Shown: positions 42,216 through 55,600 of the stretch, piece by piece
How the letters are laid out: each line of letters opens with the position of its first letter
Numbering within the stretch: the stretch's first letter is position 1
Program-made: the position numbers and the translations under genes
NCBI GenBank assembly: GCA_963576785.1
Contig: OY756149.1
Location: 1,488,001 to 1,552,000 of the forward strand
Direction of reading: 5' to 3'
Length of the DNA stretch: 64,000 nt
DNA from: Chlorophyllum brunneum
Lineage: Eukaryota > Basidiomycota > Agaricomycetes > Agaricales > Agaricaceae
Notes under the pieces: generated by a model
Databases searched by the model: none
What the model was told of the DNA's origin: nothing
What the model saw: only the letters and a program-made list of their open reading frames with translations

Positions 42216-43826
42216 ATGGCTTGGTCATCTAGTCTCTTGCCTTGGGTCTGGAATCTCTATCTCAAGCTTATTTCGCGTCGGCTCCATTTCCCTCACATAT
42301 TCGCTCCTGTAGAGCCTAGCGGGCAGCAGCACGGACTCTCCTCTCTACCTGTTGAGATTCTATCCCAAATCCTCGTATGTCTGGGCTACTCAAACTTACT
42401 CGCGGTCAGGCTGGTAGGTTTTTGCTGTATCGATGTACTTATGGAGACTCAGAATTGGACAGACTTGCAAAACGTTTCACTCCGTCACAAAAACGCGTCA
42501 ATTCTGGCACGACTGTATTACTGAGTTGCGCGAAGTATATGGCGTATCACCACCCGAAGCAGGACCTGACAAATACTCCGTCGAAGAACTGGAAAGATGG
42601 GTCTTACGACGAGGTCGAATCCAAGACGTGTTGGCCAATTCTATACAACCGCGCTTTCGTACGCGCGATGGTGAATCTTGCCCGACAGGCCTTAGGTGCA
42701 TGAGGCCAAAATTCAGAGCGCTTCTTCCAGGTGGCAGATGGCTACTGATGGCCCATCCATTGGCGCTTGTACATGTCCTCGATTTGGACAGTACCCATCC
42801 CACACCGCGTCTGCTGTTCGATCCCGGCGCATTTGACCCAGCAATCATTGGGAAAAGAATGGTAATCAGCTACCGCATTTGGATAGACCGACGGGCGCCG
42901 CGGCTCTCGTTTCGTATTGCAGGTTTCGTGTGGGACAAAGGTGTGTAAATCTAGTCTATGTCGTTCCCAGGTTAGTTCAGACCTCCCCAGAAAAATCACG
43001 GACATATATACACCAAGTGGATCTGGTTGGCCATGGTGCGGATGCTACCCTGTTTGCCACGAACATTGCCACCTTCCGATGTTTCAAACCCGACAAGACC
43101 TCCGAAGGAATGGCACTCAATGACCGTTATTTTGTCCAAGTCTGGGAGGGATCCGATCCGAATCACAAGGAAATTGAGGTATACGACTATCACCAGGCCC
43201 TGGGCCGCCTCAATTATTCTTTGATTGACTCAAGCATTCGTTCATTCAAACTATCTCACTTTTCGGTTGGTCCCTTGTCGCCTTGTCAAATTTTGTACTG
43301 AGCCCAGAGACAGGGCATAAAATTCATTAATCAAAACATTTTCGCAATTGATCCTTTGGGATCGGGCTCACTTCATATCTTTGAGGTGGAGTCTTCAACA
43401 TCCATCAAGCTGCTACACAGTGTTCCGTTGAAGTTGTATCAACGCTCGGAGACCCGCTGGACACCCAGAGCGTCACGGATGGTCACGGTTGACCGCATAC
43501 CTCGAAGGCGCAGCGCGATCGTGATACCGCATGACAAGAGACTCCCCCCAACGACTGTCGAGCTTGGCACTCACAGCACCGAGGAAGGATGGCAAGACTT
43601 CACCGTTGGCATTTCTGCATTACTATCCTTTCGGTTGACAGACAAGTCTATTCGAATCGCCAGCCATGGATGGGATTTGACCTCACCGACCGTTCAGAAA
43701 CGTTTGCCTACCCTCAACCAGGTCGAGGACATGACCTTCACATTTGTCGCGTTTGATGAGGATACGGGGCGCATGGTATTCGTTCGGAACATGAGGCAAA
43801 CGCTATTAATTGTTGATATTGTTTGA
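42216..43826 (+). CDS. F-box protein, 4 exons, 489 aa (intact family member)
   Basis: Exons 42216-42413, 42463-42940, 42991-43265 and 43308-43826 give exactly 490 codons. Introns are 49, 50 and 42 nt. Splicing restores the F-box: LSSLPVEILSQILVCLGYSNL, LAVRLTCKTFHSVTKTRQFW. The remainder has segments typical of mushroom F-box proteins (DLDSTHPTPRLLFD, IWIDRRAP, DYHQALGRLNYS, FDEDTGRMVF) and ends LLIVDIV. It is predicted to bind Skp1 and recruit substrates to an SCF ubiquitin ligase. No stops or frameshifts are present, in contrast to five relatives in the window. The first ATG is chosen by its open frame; an upstream exon cannot be excluded. Exon 4 is the same length (519 nt) as in the 58490-60006 copy. 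Confidence 0.85.
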
Positions 43827-44113
43827 CTTAGTACAATACGAGTAAGCTGAGTCAATGCTCATCATCAGTCACTTTTCAGAATTAGACGTACCTTGTTCTG
43901 ATCGTAAACGCCTGCCAGCAAACCCCCCTGAAAAAATAATGGACGGGATGTTGACTGCACCAAATTTGTTGGAAGTCGCAACGGAGACTTCACTGAGCGT
44001 AATATTTCTTCCACCAGGTATCAACGAACGACTACACACACGTTGGAGTCCGAATCCCTGATTCTACAAGGCAACTAATTCCGTATTATTAACGCGCAAA
44101 CCTACAAGGCGCG
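43827..44113. other. Intergenic within the F-box cluster
   Basis: A short spacer after the intact F-box gene. No gene seen. Confidence 0.4.
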
Positions 44114-44960
44114 GTGAATATAGGCGTCTCTAAACCTGTTTCTTCTGCAAGCTTCAGTACGCGCACGGTTGAACTTCCTCGGGCCAATGTTGGACCATGC
44201 TATATCAGCGTCTTCCACGTAGCCCATGGCACATCTCACCCCCCAGTCCAGCGTTGCCGTCGGTTTGGACAACACGCCATGTCTATTGTTGACCAAGGAA
44301 ATAGAAAGTTGCTGGTTAGATATGGGGCCTGGATGGCTCGATGGGCACTACCGCTCCCTCTGCGCGCTGCAAGTTTCAGATGGAGAGAACGTGCGCGAGG
44401 CAAATCTACGCCTATCTCAGACCTCTGTAGAAGAGTCGCGAACGCACATATATCGAGTCGACCTGGTCTGGTGGTGCGGATGCTGCTCTAATTGCTGTGA
44501 GGTTTGCTATGTTCCGAAGTTTCACGCTGGGCAAGAGACTAAGTCTTGGAGGACCTTGATACGCAGAACGAGCAGATCGACGTTAGGATTATCACTATGC
44601 GTTACGCCCCACTTGGGACCAATCAAAAGGCCGCAACAGTCAGTCTCTCTCTCCAGCACATGGTATTAACGTCGATCAGCTGCTCCATATAGTGATGTTA
44701 CGTCTGCACTAATCAGAGACCCGCTGGATCCCCTTCAGTTGTCAAGCCAGATGGTGTAATACTCTATGGAGTCGAAATACCCCATGAAAAGAGCCTTCCC
44801 CCGGCGTAGGCACTTTAACTTACCGCACGGCGATACTGGGATGATGACATCATGCCTGGCATCCCAATATCACTGTTCCTCAAAGGAGACAATACTATCC
44901 AGATCAGCAGCCAGGAATGGGACCTTGTCACACCGTCTGACCGGAACCTGCCTTGGACCA
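44114..44960 (+). pseudogene. F-box family relic between the two tandem copies
   Basis: Fragments matching exons 2-4 of the neighbours are readable in shifting frames: SRTHIYRVDLVW with the GADA-type segment near 44430-44510, then a fragment around IPHEKSLPPA (about 44780-44810) and GDNTIQISSQEWDLVTPSDR near 44890-44950. Large parts are missing and the frame changes repeatedly. It is a decayed third unit of the tandem array. The sequence from 44961 to 45579 has no supported gene. Confidence 0.65.
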
Positions 44961-45579
44961 TGATGCATCTATTTAGGACGCTTGCTTTTCGTTGAGTGTA
45001 CGATGCCTACCCTCTTGATACATTGATGTCTGGTACATAAACACCTTCCGATCACCGTCCACCCTGACCCTCCAGATTTCAATTGGACATTCTGCCACAC
45101 AACATCTCCAGGCTGTTCCACGTTATGTTGGTATAGAAGGTTACACGATATATTTCTGTGAGACTATCCCCGAAGAGTATATATCGATTGGAGGGACGAT
45201 TCATGGTATATCATTGGACAGCAAGCTACTGAGTTTGGTAGCCGTCCGAAACAAGACGTCGTAAAGGACGGTAAGTTCGTTGTAGTGAAGAGAGGGGGGA
45301 AATTCGTGCTTCCGCAGCGAGTGCCTTGATTATATGGGAAGGAACGCTCCAGACCTCATCCAACGAGTTAACCCCAGCTGTATGCTGGAATAATATTAGA
45401 TCTGCGACGAGCTGATAATCAGGTAGATGGTGTGAAAAACAAGTGGGCCATAAGCCAAGGAACCTCCCTTAAATGTGATGGGCAAGTTCCTCGGGCCTAG
45501 CCGGTTCCCCTGAGTCCCCCAACATTGAGGCATTGAGGGACCTGCTTCGTGGCCACATTGGATTGCCATACGAGTCTGC

Positions 45580-47175
45580 ATGGCTCAGCCAGGTTGTTTG
45601 CCTTATCCCAGACTTGTTTCAACTCCTCAGCCACCCCATGGATCTGCTGCTCCAAGTCCAAGCGAACAGCAACATGCACTCATGTCTCTACCCACTGAAA
45701 CTCTATCCCAAGTTCTCGTGTACTTGGACTACTCGGCTTTGCTTGCGGTTAGGCTGGTGCGATTGTTCTTATATATATAACCACAGAGACTAAGGATTGG
45801 ACAGACTTGCAAAACACTTTACTCTGTCACAAAAACGCGTCAATTCTGGCACGACCGTATTACTGAGTTGCGCGAAATATATGGCGTATCACCACCCGAA
45901 GGAGGACCAGACAGATACTCCGTCAAAGAACTGGAAAAATGGGTCTTACGACGAAGTCGAATCCAAGACGTGTTGGCCAATTCTATACAACCGCGCTTCC
46001 GTACGCGCAATGTTGGATCTTGTCCGACAGGCCTGAGGCCCATGACGCCGAATTGAACAGAGCTTCTTCCAGGTGGTAGATGGCTACTGACTGCCCATCC
46101 TTTTGCGGTTGTGCATGTCCTCGACTTGGACAGCACCAATCCCACACCGTGTCTACTGTTCGATCCCAGCGAATTTGACCCAGAATTCACTGGGAAAAGA
46201 GTGATAATCAGCTACGGCATTTGGATAGACCGACGGGCGCCGCGGCTCTCGTTTCGTATTGCAGGTTTCGTGTGGGACAAAGGTGTGTAAATCTAGTCTA
46301 CGTTGCTCCCAGGTTAGTTCAGACCTCCCCTAGAAAAGTCACGGACATACGTATACCAGGTGGATCTGGTTGGCCATGGTGCGGATGCTACCCTTGTTGC
46401 CTCGGAGGTTGCCATTTTCCGATGTTTCAAGCCGGACAAGACCTCTGAAGGAATGGCACTCAATGACCGTTATTTTGTCCAAGTCTGGGAGGGATCCGAT
46501 CCGAATCACAAGGAAATTGAGGTATACGACTATCACCAGGCCCTGGGCCGCCTCGATTATTCTTTGATTGACTCGGGCATTCATCCATTCGAACTGTCTG
46601 ACTTCTCGGTTGGTCCCTTATCGCCTCGTCGGATTTGGTACTGAGCCCAGAGATAGGGCATAGAATTCATCGATCAAAACATTTTCGCAATTGATCCTCT
46701 CGGACCTGGCTCACTTCATATCTTTGAGGTGGTGTCTCCAATATCCATCAAGTTGCTACACAGTGTTCCGTTGGGGTTGTACCAACGCTCGGAGACCCGC
46801 TGGACACCTGGAGCGTCACGAATCGCCATTGTAGACCGCATAACTCGGGGAAGGTGCAGCGCGATCGTGATACCGCACGACAAGAGACTACCCCCAATGA
46901 TTGTCGATCTAGGTGCTCACAACCCCGAAGAGGGATGGAAAGGCTTTACACTTGGCATTTCTGCATCACTATCCTTTCTTTTGGCAGACAAGTCTATTCG
47001 AATCGCCAGCCATGGATGGGATTTGACATCAACCTCACCAACCATTCAGAAGCATTTACCCACCTTCAACCACGTCGAAGATCTGACATTCGCATTTGTC
47101 GCGTTTGATGAGGATACGGGGCGCATGATATTCGCTCGGAACTCACATACATTATTAATTATTGATATTGTTTAA
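45580..47175 (+). pseudogene. F-box family pseudogene (tandem duplicate)
   Basis: Same exon plan as 42216-43826: exons 45580-45756, 45805-46282 (478 nt, identical length), 46334-46608 (275 nt, identical length) and 46651-47175. Introns are 48, 51 and 42 nt. The F-box core reads LMSLPTETLSQVLVYLDYSAL, then LAVRLTCKTLYSVTKTRQFW after splicing. Two nonsense codons disrupt it: TGA at 46054-46056 in exon 2 and TAG at 46654-46656 in exon 4, where the intact paralogue has CAG. Nucleotide identity to the intact copy is high, so the duplication is fairly recent. A truncated F-box protein could still be made from exons 1-2. Confidence 0.85.
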
Positions 47176-48571
47176 CCCGGTATAATGCAAGTCGGGTAGT
47201 AGTCAATAGTTGCTTGTTCTTACTGATCATAAACATATACCATCAACATACTCGCGGGCTTGCTACCGAGGAAGAACGACTAACATACCCTTATTTTGTG
47301 CCAAATTGTCAAGCCTGGAGCCGTCTATGATTGAGTTGGAACTCGAGATGCCAGTTCGTGCAGACAGAAGTTTATGTTTGAACGTCGGAAGCTTGCTCAA
47401 GGGTATATCGCTTAAACCCCTTGAGGTTGTTTTACTACCAACCCGCGCTCCAACAAAAGAAGAACAAAGTCAAGATCAGTCAATATAAAGAAGTTTATCA
47501 AATGGGGGCAAAAACTTGAGAGAGAGAGAGAGAGAGAGAGAGCCTGGAGAGATAGTGTGAACTCGAGATTGATTCTCGTGGTAAGAAGTTAAGTTACATC
47601 GGTGGTTTGGGCTGATATCTCTTTTCTGTATGTTCTACTTCTGGTGTAAGCCTGGGGCTTACAGGGCGTTCCAATCTCCAGATCATTACTGAACTTGTGT
47701 AGCCAAACGCCACATCTCATAGGAATTCAATATCATCAACAACTCTCAACCCACAATGAATAATAAATAATACAATGAATGTACACCTAAAATCCCGTTT
47801 GATCTCGTAGACTTCAAGTAACATGTACTCCTACTTTAATGACTAACTTCGTTTCATCTTGTAGACTTCAATCCCAAATGCTTGCTCTTTCATTCCAGAC
47901 CAAATCCACTTTTCGTCTCTCACACACTCATACCTCAGGCAAACCCAAAATCTCTTATCACTGCACAAGTAAAAAAAAACATCTCCCAAAACACTTCATT
48001 CTCATTTCACCCAAACTCCAACACTCCCAACCAAAAATCAATGACACACACAAAAAGAACAAAAACAAAAACAAAAACAAAACAAAAAAAGACACTAAAG
48101 GAGTGATGGATGCTTACGCAGTACATACTACCCAAAACCAACAGAAAGAAAAGAAAGTCTACTACAGTACTTTAGCACCTAGACACAACCATGGGGGGGA
48201 GGGGACGTTATTGTCGTATATAAAGAGCGACGAGAGAGAGAGCGTGTGTAATGACTGACTGACGGAAAATTTTGAACATTGCCAACACAAGAAGAAAAAA
48301 AGAAAAAAGAAATCAGAAAACAAAGCAAAAATAAGAAAGAAAGAAACATTATGATACGAAACCAGTAATGCGTATGTGAGTATGTCATTGTTCCTGACAT
48401 ACCCAAAATGGTGTGGTAGAGTGTACACCTGTACAAGAAATAGAGACCGGAAAAAAAAAACACGAGCATGCTCGCAGAGAGGATATATATTGACAAAAGG
48501 AATGGACGGGGATGTGATGTGTTCCCTTCACTTCAACATGATGCATGACCTGTTGGAAGTAGCTCTGCTGC
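47176..48571. other. Intergenic, low-complexity rich
   Basis: Contains a (GA)n run at 47518-47542, an A/C-rich run at about 48057-48092, and purine-rich A-tracts up to 48350. A 19-bp palindromic-looking tip TGTAAGCC...GGCTTACA lies at 47645-47663. No gene supported. Confidence 0.5.
47518..47542. repeat. (GA)n microsatellite, about 25 bp
   Basis: Uninterrupted GAGAGA run visible in the sequence. Confidence 0.95.
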
Positions 48572-51370
48572 TCATGCAGAATGAGCGTAATACTTCCTCC
48601 ACAAGGTATCAGCGAATTCCGGATCGGTCTATACCAGGTGTCAATACAAACTACGGGATGATGATGAAGAAGAAGAAGAAAAAAACACGTACCTGGATAA
48701 GCGTCAACACCTGCCTTACAAATACGTTCCTCTCATGCACGGTCGGTCTCCTAACTTCCGGTTGTTCAGATAAACACGCCACTAAACTCTCTTGCACTCT
48801 ATCCGGTTGCACAGGACCACCGATCTCACCAACAGCACCTCCAGCACCAGATTTCTTCCCTTTCCTCCTATTCTTCTTCTTCGCACTTCCATTCCCGTTC
48901 ACACTACCCGTCGATCCCGAAACCGAAACATCTTCTTCTCGTTCCTGCTGATGTCCTGGTAATAACTCCGGGTGCGCCTCAGGAAGAGGTGAACGCACGG
49001 GTGAAGGCGTAGCAGGTGGCGAATCACTATGAAACGTCACTGGTATCGGTACATTCTTCCCATTCAGATTCATCATCATCCCCATTCCATTCACCACTCC
49101 CCCCCCTCCATTCTTGAAATCAAAATTCGAGTTATGTTGCGGCTGTTGTTGCGTCGTAGGAAAATCCCAACTCTGTTCAATAGCCTCTCTTTCTCTAGCA
49201 ACAGCCTCCAATCTCTCTTTCTTATTCTTCTTTTTATCCTTCTTCTTCCTTCCTTTCGTCGTTTCCTCCACAACCCCGGTCCCAGTCCCGGTCTCCGTAC
49301 CAACACCAACACCAATGCCATTTGGCTTTTTCCCTCCTCCACCTCCTGTACGCAACTGGTGTTGTTGTCTCTGCGCACGCAAAAATGCAGCAGGATCACT
49401 CAGTGCGCTCATATCCTCCCAATCCAACTCTACAATGTCTCCTTCATCTTCTCCCCCTCCTCCTCCCTCTACCCCACTCGTTCCTTGTTGAGGTTCGGCT
49501 TGAGGTTGACGAGGATAAGGCCATAAATCTGAATTAGGCTCGAACGGGACAAGTGGACGTCCATTCCGTGGAGGCTTCGTTTCCCCATTCGCACTTGCAC
49601 TGCTAGCTTTGTTGGTGGTGGCGGCAGGTGTCTTGACGCTGGAGGAAGAAGCGGCGGAAGCGATTTTTTGCATATTTTCATTCGTCACAAAGGTCGGTCT
49701 AGGAGTCGCATCTCCGTGAATCGACGTTGGCTGTCCATTAACACCAACTCCCAAGCCCAAACCCAACGTCTTAAACGCCGGATCTGACGCTTGTAGCTGT
49801 GTCCGTTGCTGTTGCGGGAGTTGCTGCAAAGGCGCCCGTATTTGTATCGGTACAGATCGTCCAAGCGCATGAGCAGCAATCGTTCCTAAACCACCACTAC
49901 CACCACTTCCGTCGGAACTAGACCCAGTATGGCTCTCGTCTTCATTATCGCCATCCCTTGAACTCGGATGTGATGGTGAACTGCTAAGGTCTCCACCACT
50001 TCCACCACCTCCACCGCCAATACCACCAGGGCCAAAGGAAGGGGTAGAGTAAGAAGCTGTAGAGGATGCAGCTGAGGGAGTGCGCGAGGGTGTAAGACCA
50101 AGTAACGAACCAATGACATTTTGGCTTAAAACTTGAGGTGGTGGCAAGGCTTTTGATTTGGGTGTGGGCGAGTGGATAGGAATTGTATGTTGTTGGATTG
50201 TTGAAGGGTGAAGATATGATGGCGTTGACGTGGAACCTGTGGGCATGGGAGGAGGTTGCGAAAGAGGACCGACGTGGGTAGGGGTGGATGCAGATGCAAA
50301 GATTGTGTCGAGAAGAGTGATACCGGTAGATTGGGTTCGTGGCGGTGGAGTCGGAAATGCACCCGGCTGGTATTGTTGCAGCGGCGCCTGTGCCTGTGTC
50401 GGTGGTACGTCTGGACCACCTAGGGCATTTAATAGGGACTGAAGAGACGCAGACGAGGTCGACATAGGCGCTGAAGCCGTAGATGAAGCGATTAAAGGAT
50501 TTGGTTGTTGTTGCGGCAAAAACTTGGCAAAGAGTTTATCGAGTTCTGATAAGCCAGGCGCAGAAGGTTGGGTGCCCTGGGAATCAGAATCATCCCCTAA
50601 GAACGAAATGTTGGGGTTGAGCCATCATGAAAGAGATCGCACGCTCTCACCACTGTGAGCAGAGGCAGCTGCTGTGCGTAGATGTGGATTAGGCGGTGGA
50701 GGTCTATCCGGGCCGTAACGGTAATCGTCTGGATACGGAAGGTTTTTCTTGATAAACGAGTGCAATCTGGTATAAACGTGTCAGCGGACTGCGGTGGACG
50801 CGCGGCGGAGAACATACCTGAGGACTACATCGTGCAAGGACTCTCTACCGTCCGTGGAGAAAGTCCAAAGCCCGATGGTCTGAGATTCGCCCTTTTGCGC
50901 AGAGTTGCGGTCGTCGGTATAGGCATAGACGTTTGAAAATTTGTCAGGAACGGGGAAGGGGAGGCTATGCTGGATAGTATCGAGTCTGGTTGCAGTGAAA
51001 TTGGGATATGATCGGAGCATGAGGTAGCCGCCATGGGCGGTGATGTCGTCTTCTGGGTAAAGCCGCTGGATGTAGTCGTCCATGCCGACGCGGTTGAGGA
51101 TGTAAAAGCCGTAGGGAGGGTATGATTGTCTGTGTGGGATGAGCAGGGGCTGGGGAGGGGGACGAAGAGAGCACACCGTTCGTAGAGAAACATGCTGCCC
51201 TCGAAACCGTGTTTCTCCCACTTCTTTCCGTTGTGGTGGTAGATGCAGACATGGCTGAACTGATCAAAGATGGAAGTGATGGAGGGGTCTCTGCGCCTGA
51301 GGACCTTGAGATTGGAGTGGTAGCGGGATGCGGGGGACATGCGTGCGCTGGGGGGCTGCACCTGCGCCAT
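48572..51370 (-). CDS. DCP1: DCP1 mRNA-decapping subunit, 5 exons, about 860 aa
   Basis: Exons 51370-51177, 51129-50818, 50766-50651, 50596-48693 and 48628-48572; introns 47, 51, 54 and 64 nt; 861 codons in phase. The N-terminal EVH1 domain of Dcp1 is clear: YHSNLKVLRRRDPSITSIFD, CIYHHNGKKWEKHGFEGSMF, YPPYGFYILNR, LWTFSTDGRESLHDV. A long Ser/Pro/Gly/Gln-rich disordered middle follows, with a Lys-rich coil (GRKKKDKKKNKKERLEAVAR). The C-terminal FVRQVLTLIQ/TDPEFADTLWRKYY matches the Dcp1 trimerisation/C-terminal element; the last acceptor was chosen to keep it. Dcp1 activates Dcp2 in cytoplasmic 5'-3' mRNA decay. Possible alternative starts: ATG at 51445 or about 51340. Only about 90 nt separate it from the upstream gene's stop. 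Confidence 0.92.
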
Positions 51371-51463
51371 TGAGGGCCTGGACGGGAGACGCTCCTGTGC
51401 GACAACGGCCCACCCGTGCCCGGACTTTGCCGGCTGTTTGGCCATACAAACTACGCTACCTGT

Positions 51464-52658
51464 CTACCCTCGCTCTGCCTCCCGTATCTCCTCCTCCAGC
51501 CGAGCCCGCTCAGCCTGCCGCATCCGCAGCAGCGTCACGCTCTCATAGTCAAGCCCCACGGCCGACGTCGATGTCGATGGAAACTCCGGCTGTGTAATCT
51601 CATCAGCATCCCGAGGACCACGCACACACTGCGTCCTCACCAGCGTCGATGGAAACGTCGAGAACTCCGGGCTGCCCGAAGGCCGGTGCTGCGGCGGAGA
51701 TGGCATTGGATTACCAAGCTTCCCCATCTTTTTCAGCCAGCCCAGTATCTGCGGCTCCTTCCCGTTCACCCACCCAACCTCAACTCCCTCCAACCCACCC
51801 CCCACCTTCCCATTCGCACTCACTGCAGAAAACGCATCCCCAATCCGCTTGAAAGGCACCAAGGCTGTTCCCGTCTTTGGTGCCTTCCCAGCATTCTTTT
51901 TCGGTGCCTTGAGCGAAAGCACAATTGATTCTGTGTCCAGGGCGCCAAACCGCGATAGCAGCTTCGCTATTGCCTCTGGCGTCGTGAGTTCTGGGTGTGC
52001 TTTCAACGAATACTTGATTCGAACAGTCGTATCCAGCGGGTCTACACAAATCGTTAGTCTCACACCAAGCACAAACCAAGCGCACATACGCAATTCCGGT
52101 GATTCCTCTTCCTCCTCCACATCACCCTTCACTCTCTCCTCTGCCCTCGTCCTCACCTCCCTCTCCTTCTGCTCCCTCATCCTCCTCCCCTCCTCCTTGA
52201 TCCTCTCCGTCTCCATCTGCACTTTAATCTCCTCATCCTTCTTGTCCACCTTGGCCTTCTTAAACGCTCTCTCCCTCTCCTCCAGCTCCTCTACCATATT
52301 CTTCCTCTTCGTATCATATGTCTTGTACCTCTCTGCTCTAACCTTCTTCACTCTCAACTTTTGATCAAGCGCAAGTCGTCGAAGTGGATCCAACAAAAGT
52401 TCATATGCTTGATTAAGCTCATGAAAAAGACGTGCTGCTTCAGGATTATTTGGGTTCTGGAGAGTGGTTATGCATTAGACCTCTGCTGAACGTCGCTGAC
52501 AATATGAGGCAGGACGAGATTCGAATTATACGCGTACTCACTCGATCAGGGTGAACTTTCAACGAAAGCTTCCTATATGCAGTCTTGATCTCTTGTTCCG
52601 TCACTTCAGACTGAATCTTGAGAAGTTCATACGGATTGATATCCTCCTCAGTCGACAT
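51464..52658 (-). CDS. DNAJC17: J-domain + RRM protein (DNAJC17/Cwf23 type), 3 exons, 353 aa
   Basis: Exons 52658-52542, 52456-52090 and 52041-51464 (introns 85 and 48 nt) give 354 codons. J domain at residues about 5-70: INPYELLKIQSEVTEQEIKTAY, the HPD motif spanning the end of exon 1, then ARLFHELNQAYELLLDP. A long charged coiled coil follows (ERYKTYDTKRKNMVEELEERE ... MREQKEREVRTRAEE). An RRM-like fold comes next (VRIKYSLKAHPE, IVLSLKAP, ALVPFKRIGDAFSAV), and the C-terminus is helical (RMRQAERARLEEEIREAE). This architecture is that of DNAJC17/Cwf23, a spliceosome-associated co-chaperone acting in the nucleus. ATG at 52658 is preferred over 52688 because it directly precedes the J domain. 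Tandem with DCP1. Confidence 0.88.
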
Positions 52659-55600
52659 GTTGGTGAACGCGTACCAAGCGAAAGCCAATCAAGTCACTCA
52701 CATTACTCCCATCAATCTCCAAACACCTCCAAATACCAAAAACAAAACTGCTCTTATCACATCAACAAATCTTTCCTCACCACCACGACAGACTCAAAAC
52801 CGCGAGGCTCGCCCCACACAGTAAAAACAAGTCCCCACGCATGGGTTCTTCGTTTTCACGCATTCGCGAGCGGGTTAAGGTCTGAGTATTCTAGTCATTC
52901 TCGATCGGTTCTAGCAGAACCTGAGCATAACACACGCTCAAACGACGTATCAGAAATACGCCAAAACACTACAACTCCACACCCGAAGAAACTTTTGCTC
53001 CTTTTTTTAAAAAGGACATTAGGAGGGTTTTTGGTTCACGGTGATTTATAATGGCTTGGAATTCGTCGTAATGACTGGGCGACAGTTTTCTTCCTTGTAC
53101 TCGTGGTCAATGTACCACGAGTCGGATGGGGGAACTGGTTTTTTTGAATTTGATTTGCGTCCTTTAGCTCACTTCGCTGTGCGTCTGTATAGACTTTTGG
53201 GAGAAAAGTCTGGGCGTAACTCGATTCAGACTACTCTTTGTCTGTCGTGGTCCCGAAAAATAATTTTTTCCTCTTTTTCGTCCACTTCGCGTGGACTTGG
53301 TCTTTGGCTGTATGGGTTATAAAGGTGTGTTTGCTTGTTGTTTTATGTCGTTCTGAGTCAATTGATGACATTGTATAGGTTGTAATGGATAGTCTACTTG
53401 TACTATCGGAAAACTTTAAAATAGCGCTTGTTTCGTATCCCTCAGGATCGTCCACCACCATCGTCGTACTGCGGGTAGACACAACACAACCATCGTGAAC
53501 TATACGCTTCCGGTCTCCGGATCTCTAGAACTTATGCTGCGCGATTTTAAACTGACATATCAACTAGTTCCCTTATTGAATCCTAGGACTTGGCACTCGT
53601 TTGCGATGACCCTTGGTCGACTACGCAACGTGGCTCGGTGATCAATATGTTGCTCAGCTTATTCAAATCGAACGTGAGAAGGCGAACAGACTTCCAAGGG
53701 TAAAATGTCGTTGTAGACCGAAAGCGTAAAACGAGACATAGAGAACAGGAATGACACGTGACGGAATCAGATGAAGAATTTACCAAGTGGAAAATGCAAC
53801 CAAAGATGAACAAGAAAGATAATCTTTTGAAGACGATGAAGAGATGGATGAGGTCTCGCCAGAAATCGACGTCTCCATCCCAGAAACAGTCTTCCCTCTC
53901 AACTCCACAACGAACTGGACGATCGCCTCAAATGGGACCTCTCGTGGTTCTCCTTTTCCATCGCCTCCGACGCTCAACCGAACGTGGGCACTCAACTTCA
54001 TTGATCCTCCTGAAATCCTTCTCCCACACCATCGAATCAACTACCACTCGGATATCCCTCCCCATACACCTCAAAACGGCCCAATCCAATTATTCAAGCT
54101 CGTCTTCAAAAAACCCAGATATTTCCGATAGCACGTCCATGCCGAGGGTTCCCTCGCCATCGGATGTCGCTCGGTATGCTCGAAGAGTGACAAGGAATGC
54201 TCCCATGAACATATGGTGCCCGACCCAATGCGACTTTCACACACGCGAGAACGGTGTGCGAGTAGTTGCCCGAGAAAATGCATTCGAAAAGGGGGAGGCA
54301 GTGGCTGGTGCATCTTCGCCGAACACATCGTCGTCACTGGACGATGTTGGAATAATCGGCGAGAGCAAGAGCAGCACTGGGAGATCGCAGCGAGGAGGTA
54401 GAGGGCGGTGTATGGCACAATGCAAGGTACTTGACTCGTATGTACCACACGGGCTACATAGAGATCAAGGGCTTCCCGTAGGTGAGGGGAGGTGGATACA
54501 GGTGCAGAGGAATGGGGGCGGAGGGCAGGGGTGGTCATGATGTATTTGGTGAATGCTTGTGCGATGGGTTGATGTCCCATGTAGGGATCTGCGCACTCGA
54601 AGACTAGAATCCCTTCAGTGTCTGCTGGAAGGGGGACCAGAAAAACCACATACTGGATTGGGGACCAGTAGGACAGCACATTGTAAAATTGATTTGACAA
54701 ATCGACAGGTGTTATTGGATAGGTTACTCGAGTGATGCGAGTGGTTCACTGAAGACATCACCGCTCTCGAGGCAAGTCTTATAAAGAGGACTGGTGAACG
54801 GAGATTGCGCGGAGGTTTCGCTTCGCCCCATCCAGGGGAAATTAGGGGAGTTGGTACTCTTTTGACCAAGTAGGTATCCGGGAGCTCCGTTAAGGAAGCA
54901 TACTACGGATTCCGAAATCTGAGAGTCGGTGGAATGATGTATATCCCGCATCGACTTAGAGGTCGCCTGTAGATGGTGAGACCGAATCAGTCTGTAGTAG
55001 GATAACAGAAATGGAAACACCGAAGTCTTGTGAGGGGCACTTGAGGAGAAGAGTTTGCTTTAGAAATCGTGGAGGAGTGACCAGGTGGAATCGTGGGAAG
55101 ATGGGACAGTATTCCCACATCCGGTCGGGTACCCATAACCTCTCCTCCCAGCCCATGGATCAATCGATCATGTTCGGCGACCCACTCAACCTTGCTCTCT
55201 TTTAACGACTGGCCATAGGTGTCGGCTATCTGCCTAATCATTCCGATGCATTCTGCCCTCGAGAGACACACCTTTGTAATATCCTTCTGGTGTTGTGGCG
55301 AACTCAGATTTAGGTATTTAAACACCCGCTAGAATCCTTGATTTTCATCTGGCAGACATGTGTTTACCACGACAAGAAAGGCGAGCCTTGGAGATCTGAG
55401 GCTCGAGGAAGGAGTGCGGTCAAAGTAGGTATCATGCCGCGCGTGGGTTGCGCGTGCAATGAACCTCCGTGTACCGTAGTATTGAAGAGGAGATAGCGCT
55501 GGCTCGGAGGAGTGCGCTTTGCCGAGGTTTAGTCCCACCTTTTGGGGATAGAGGACGTAATTCAATGTTCACGTTAGATTTGTATAAGCTTCCGTTCGGC

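Noticed and set aside
48609..48650. Alternative last exon of DCP1 using the TAG acceptor at 48651
   Set aside because: It gives a short tail without the conserved Dcp1 C-terminal block, while the acceptor at 48629 yields TDPEFADTLWRKYY.
54071..54700. Minus-strand frame with a faint cyclin-box-like start
   Set aside because: Only about 30 residues resemble a cyclin; the remaining helices are absent and no splice model restores them.
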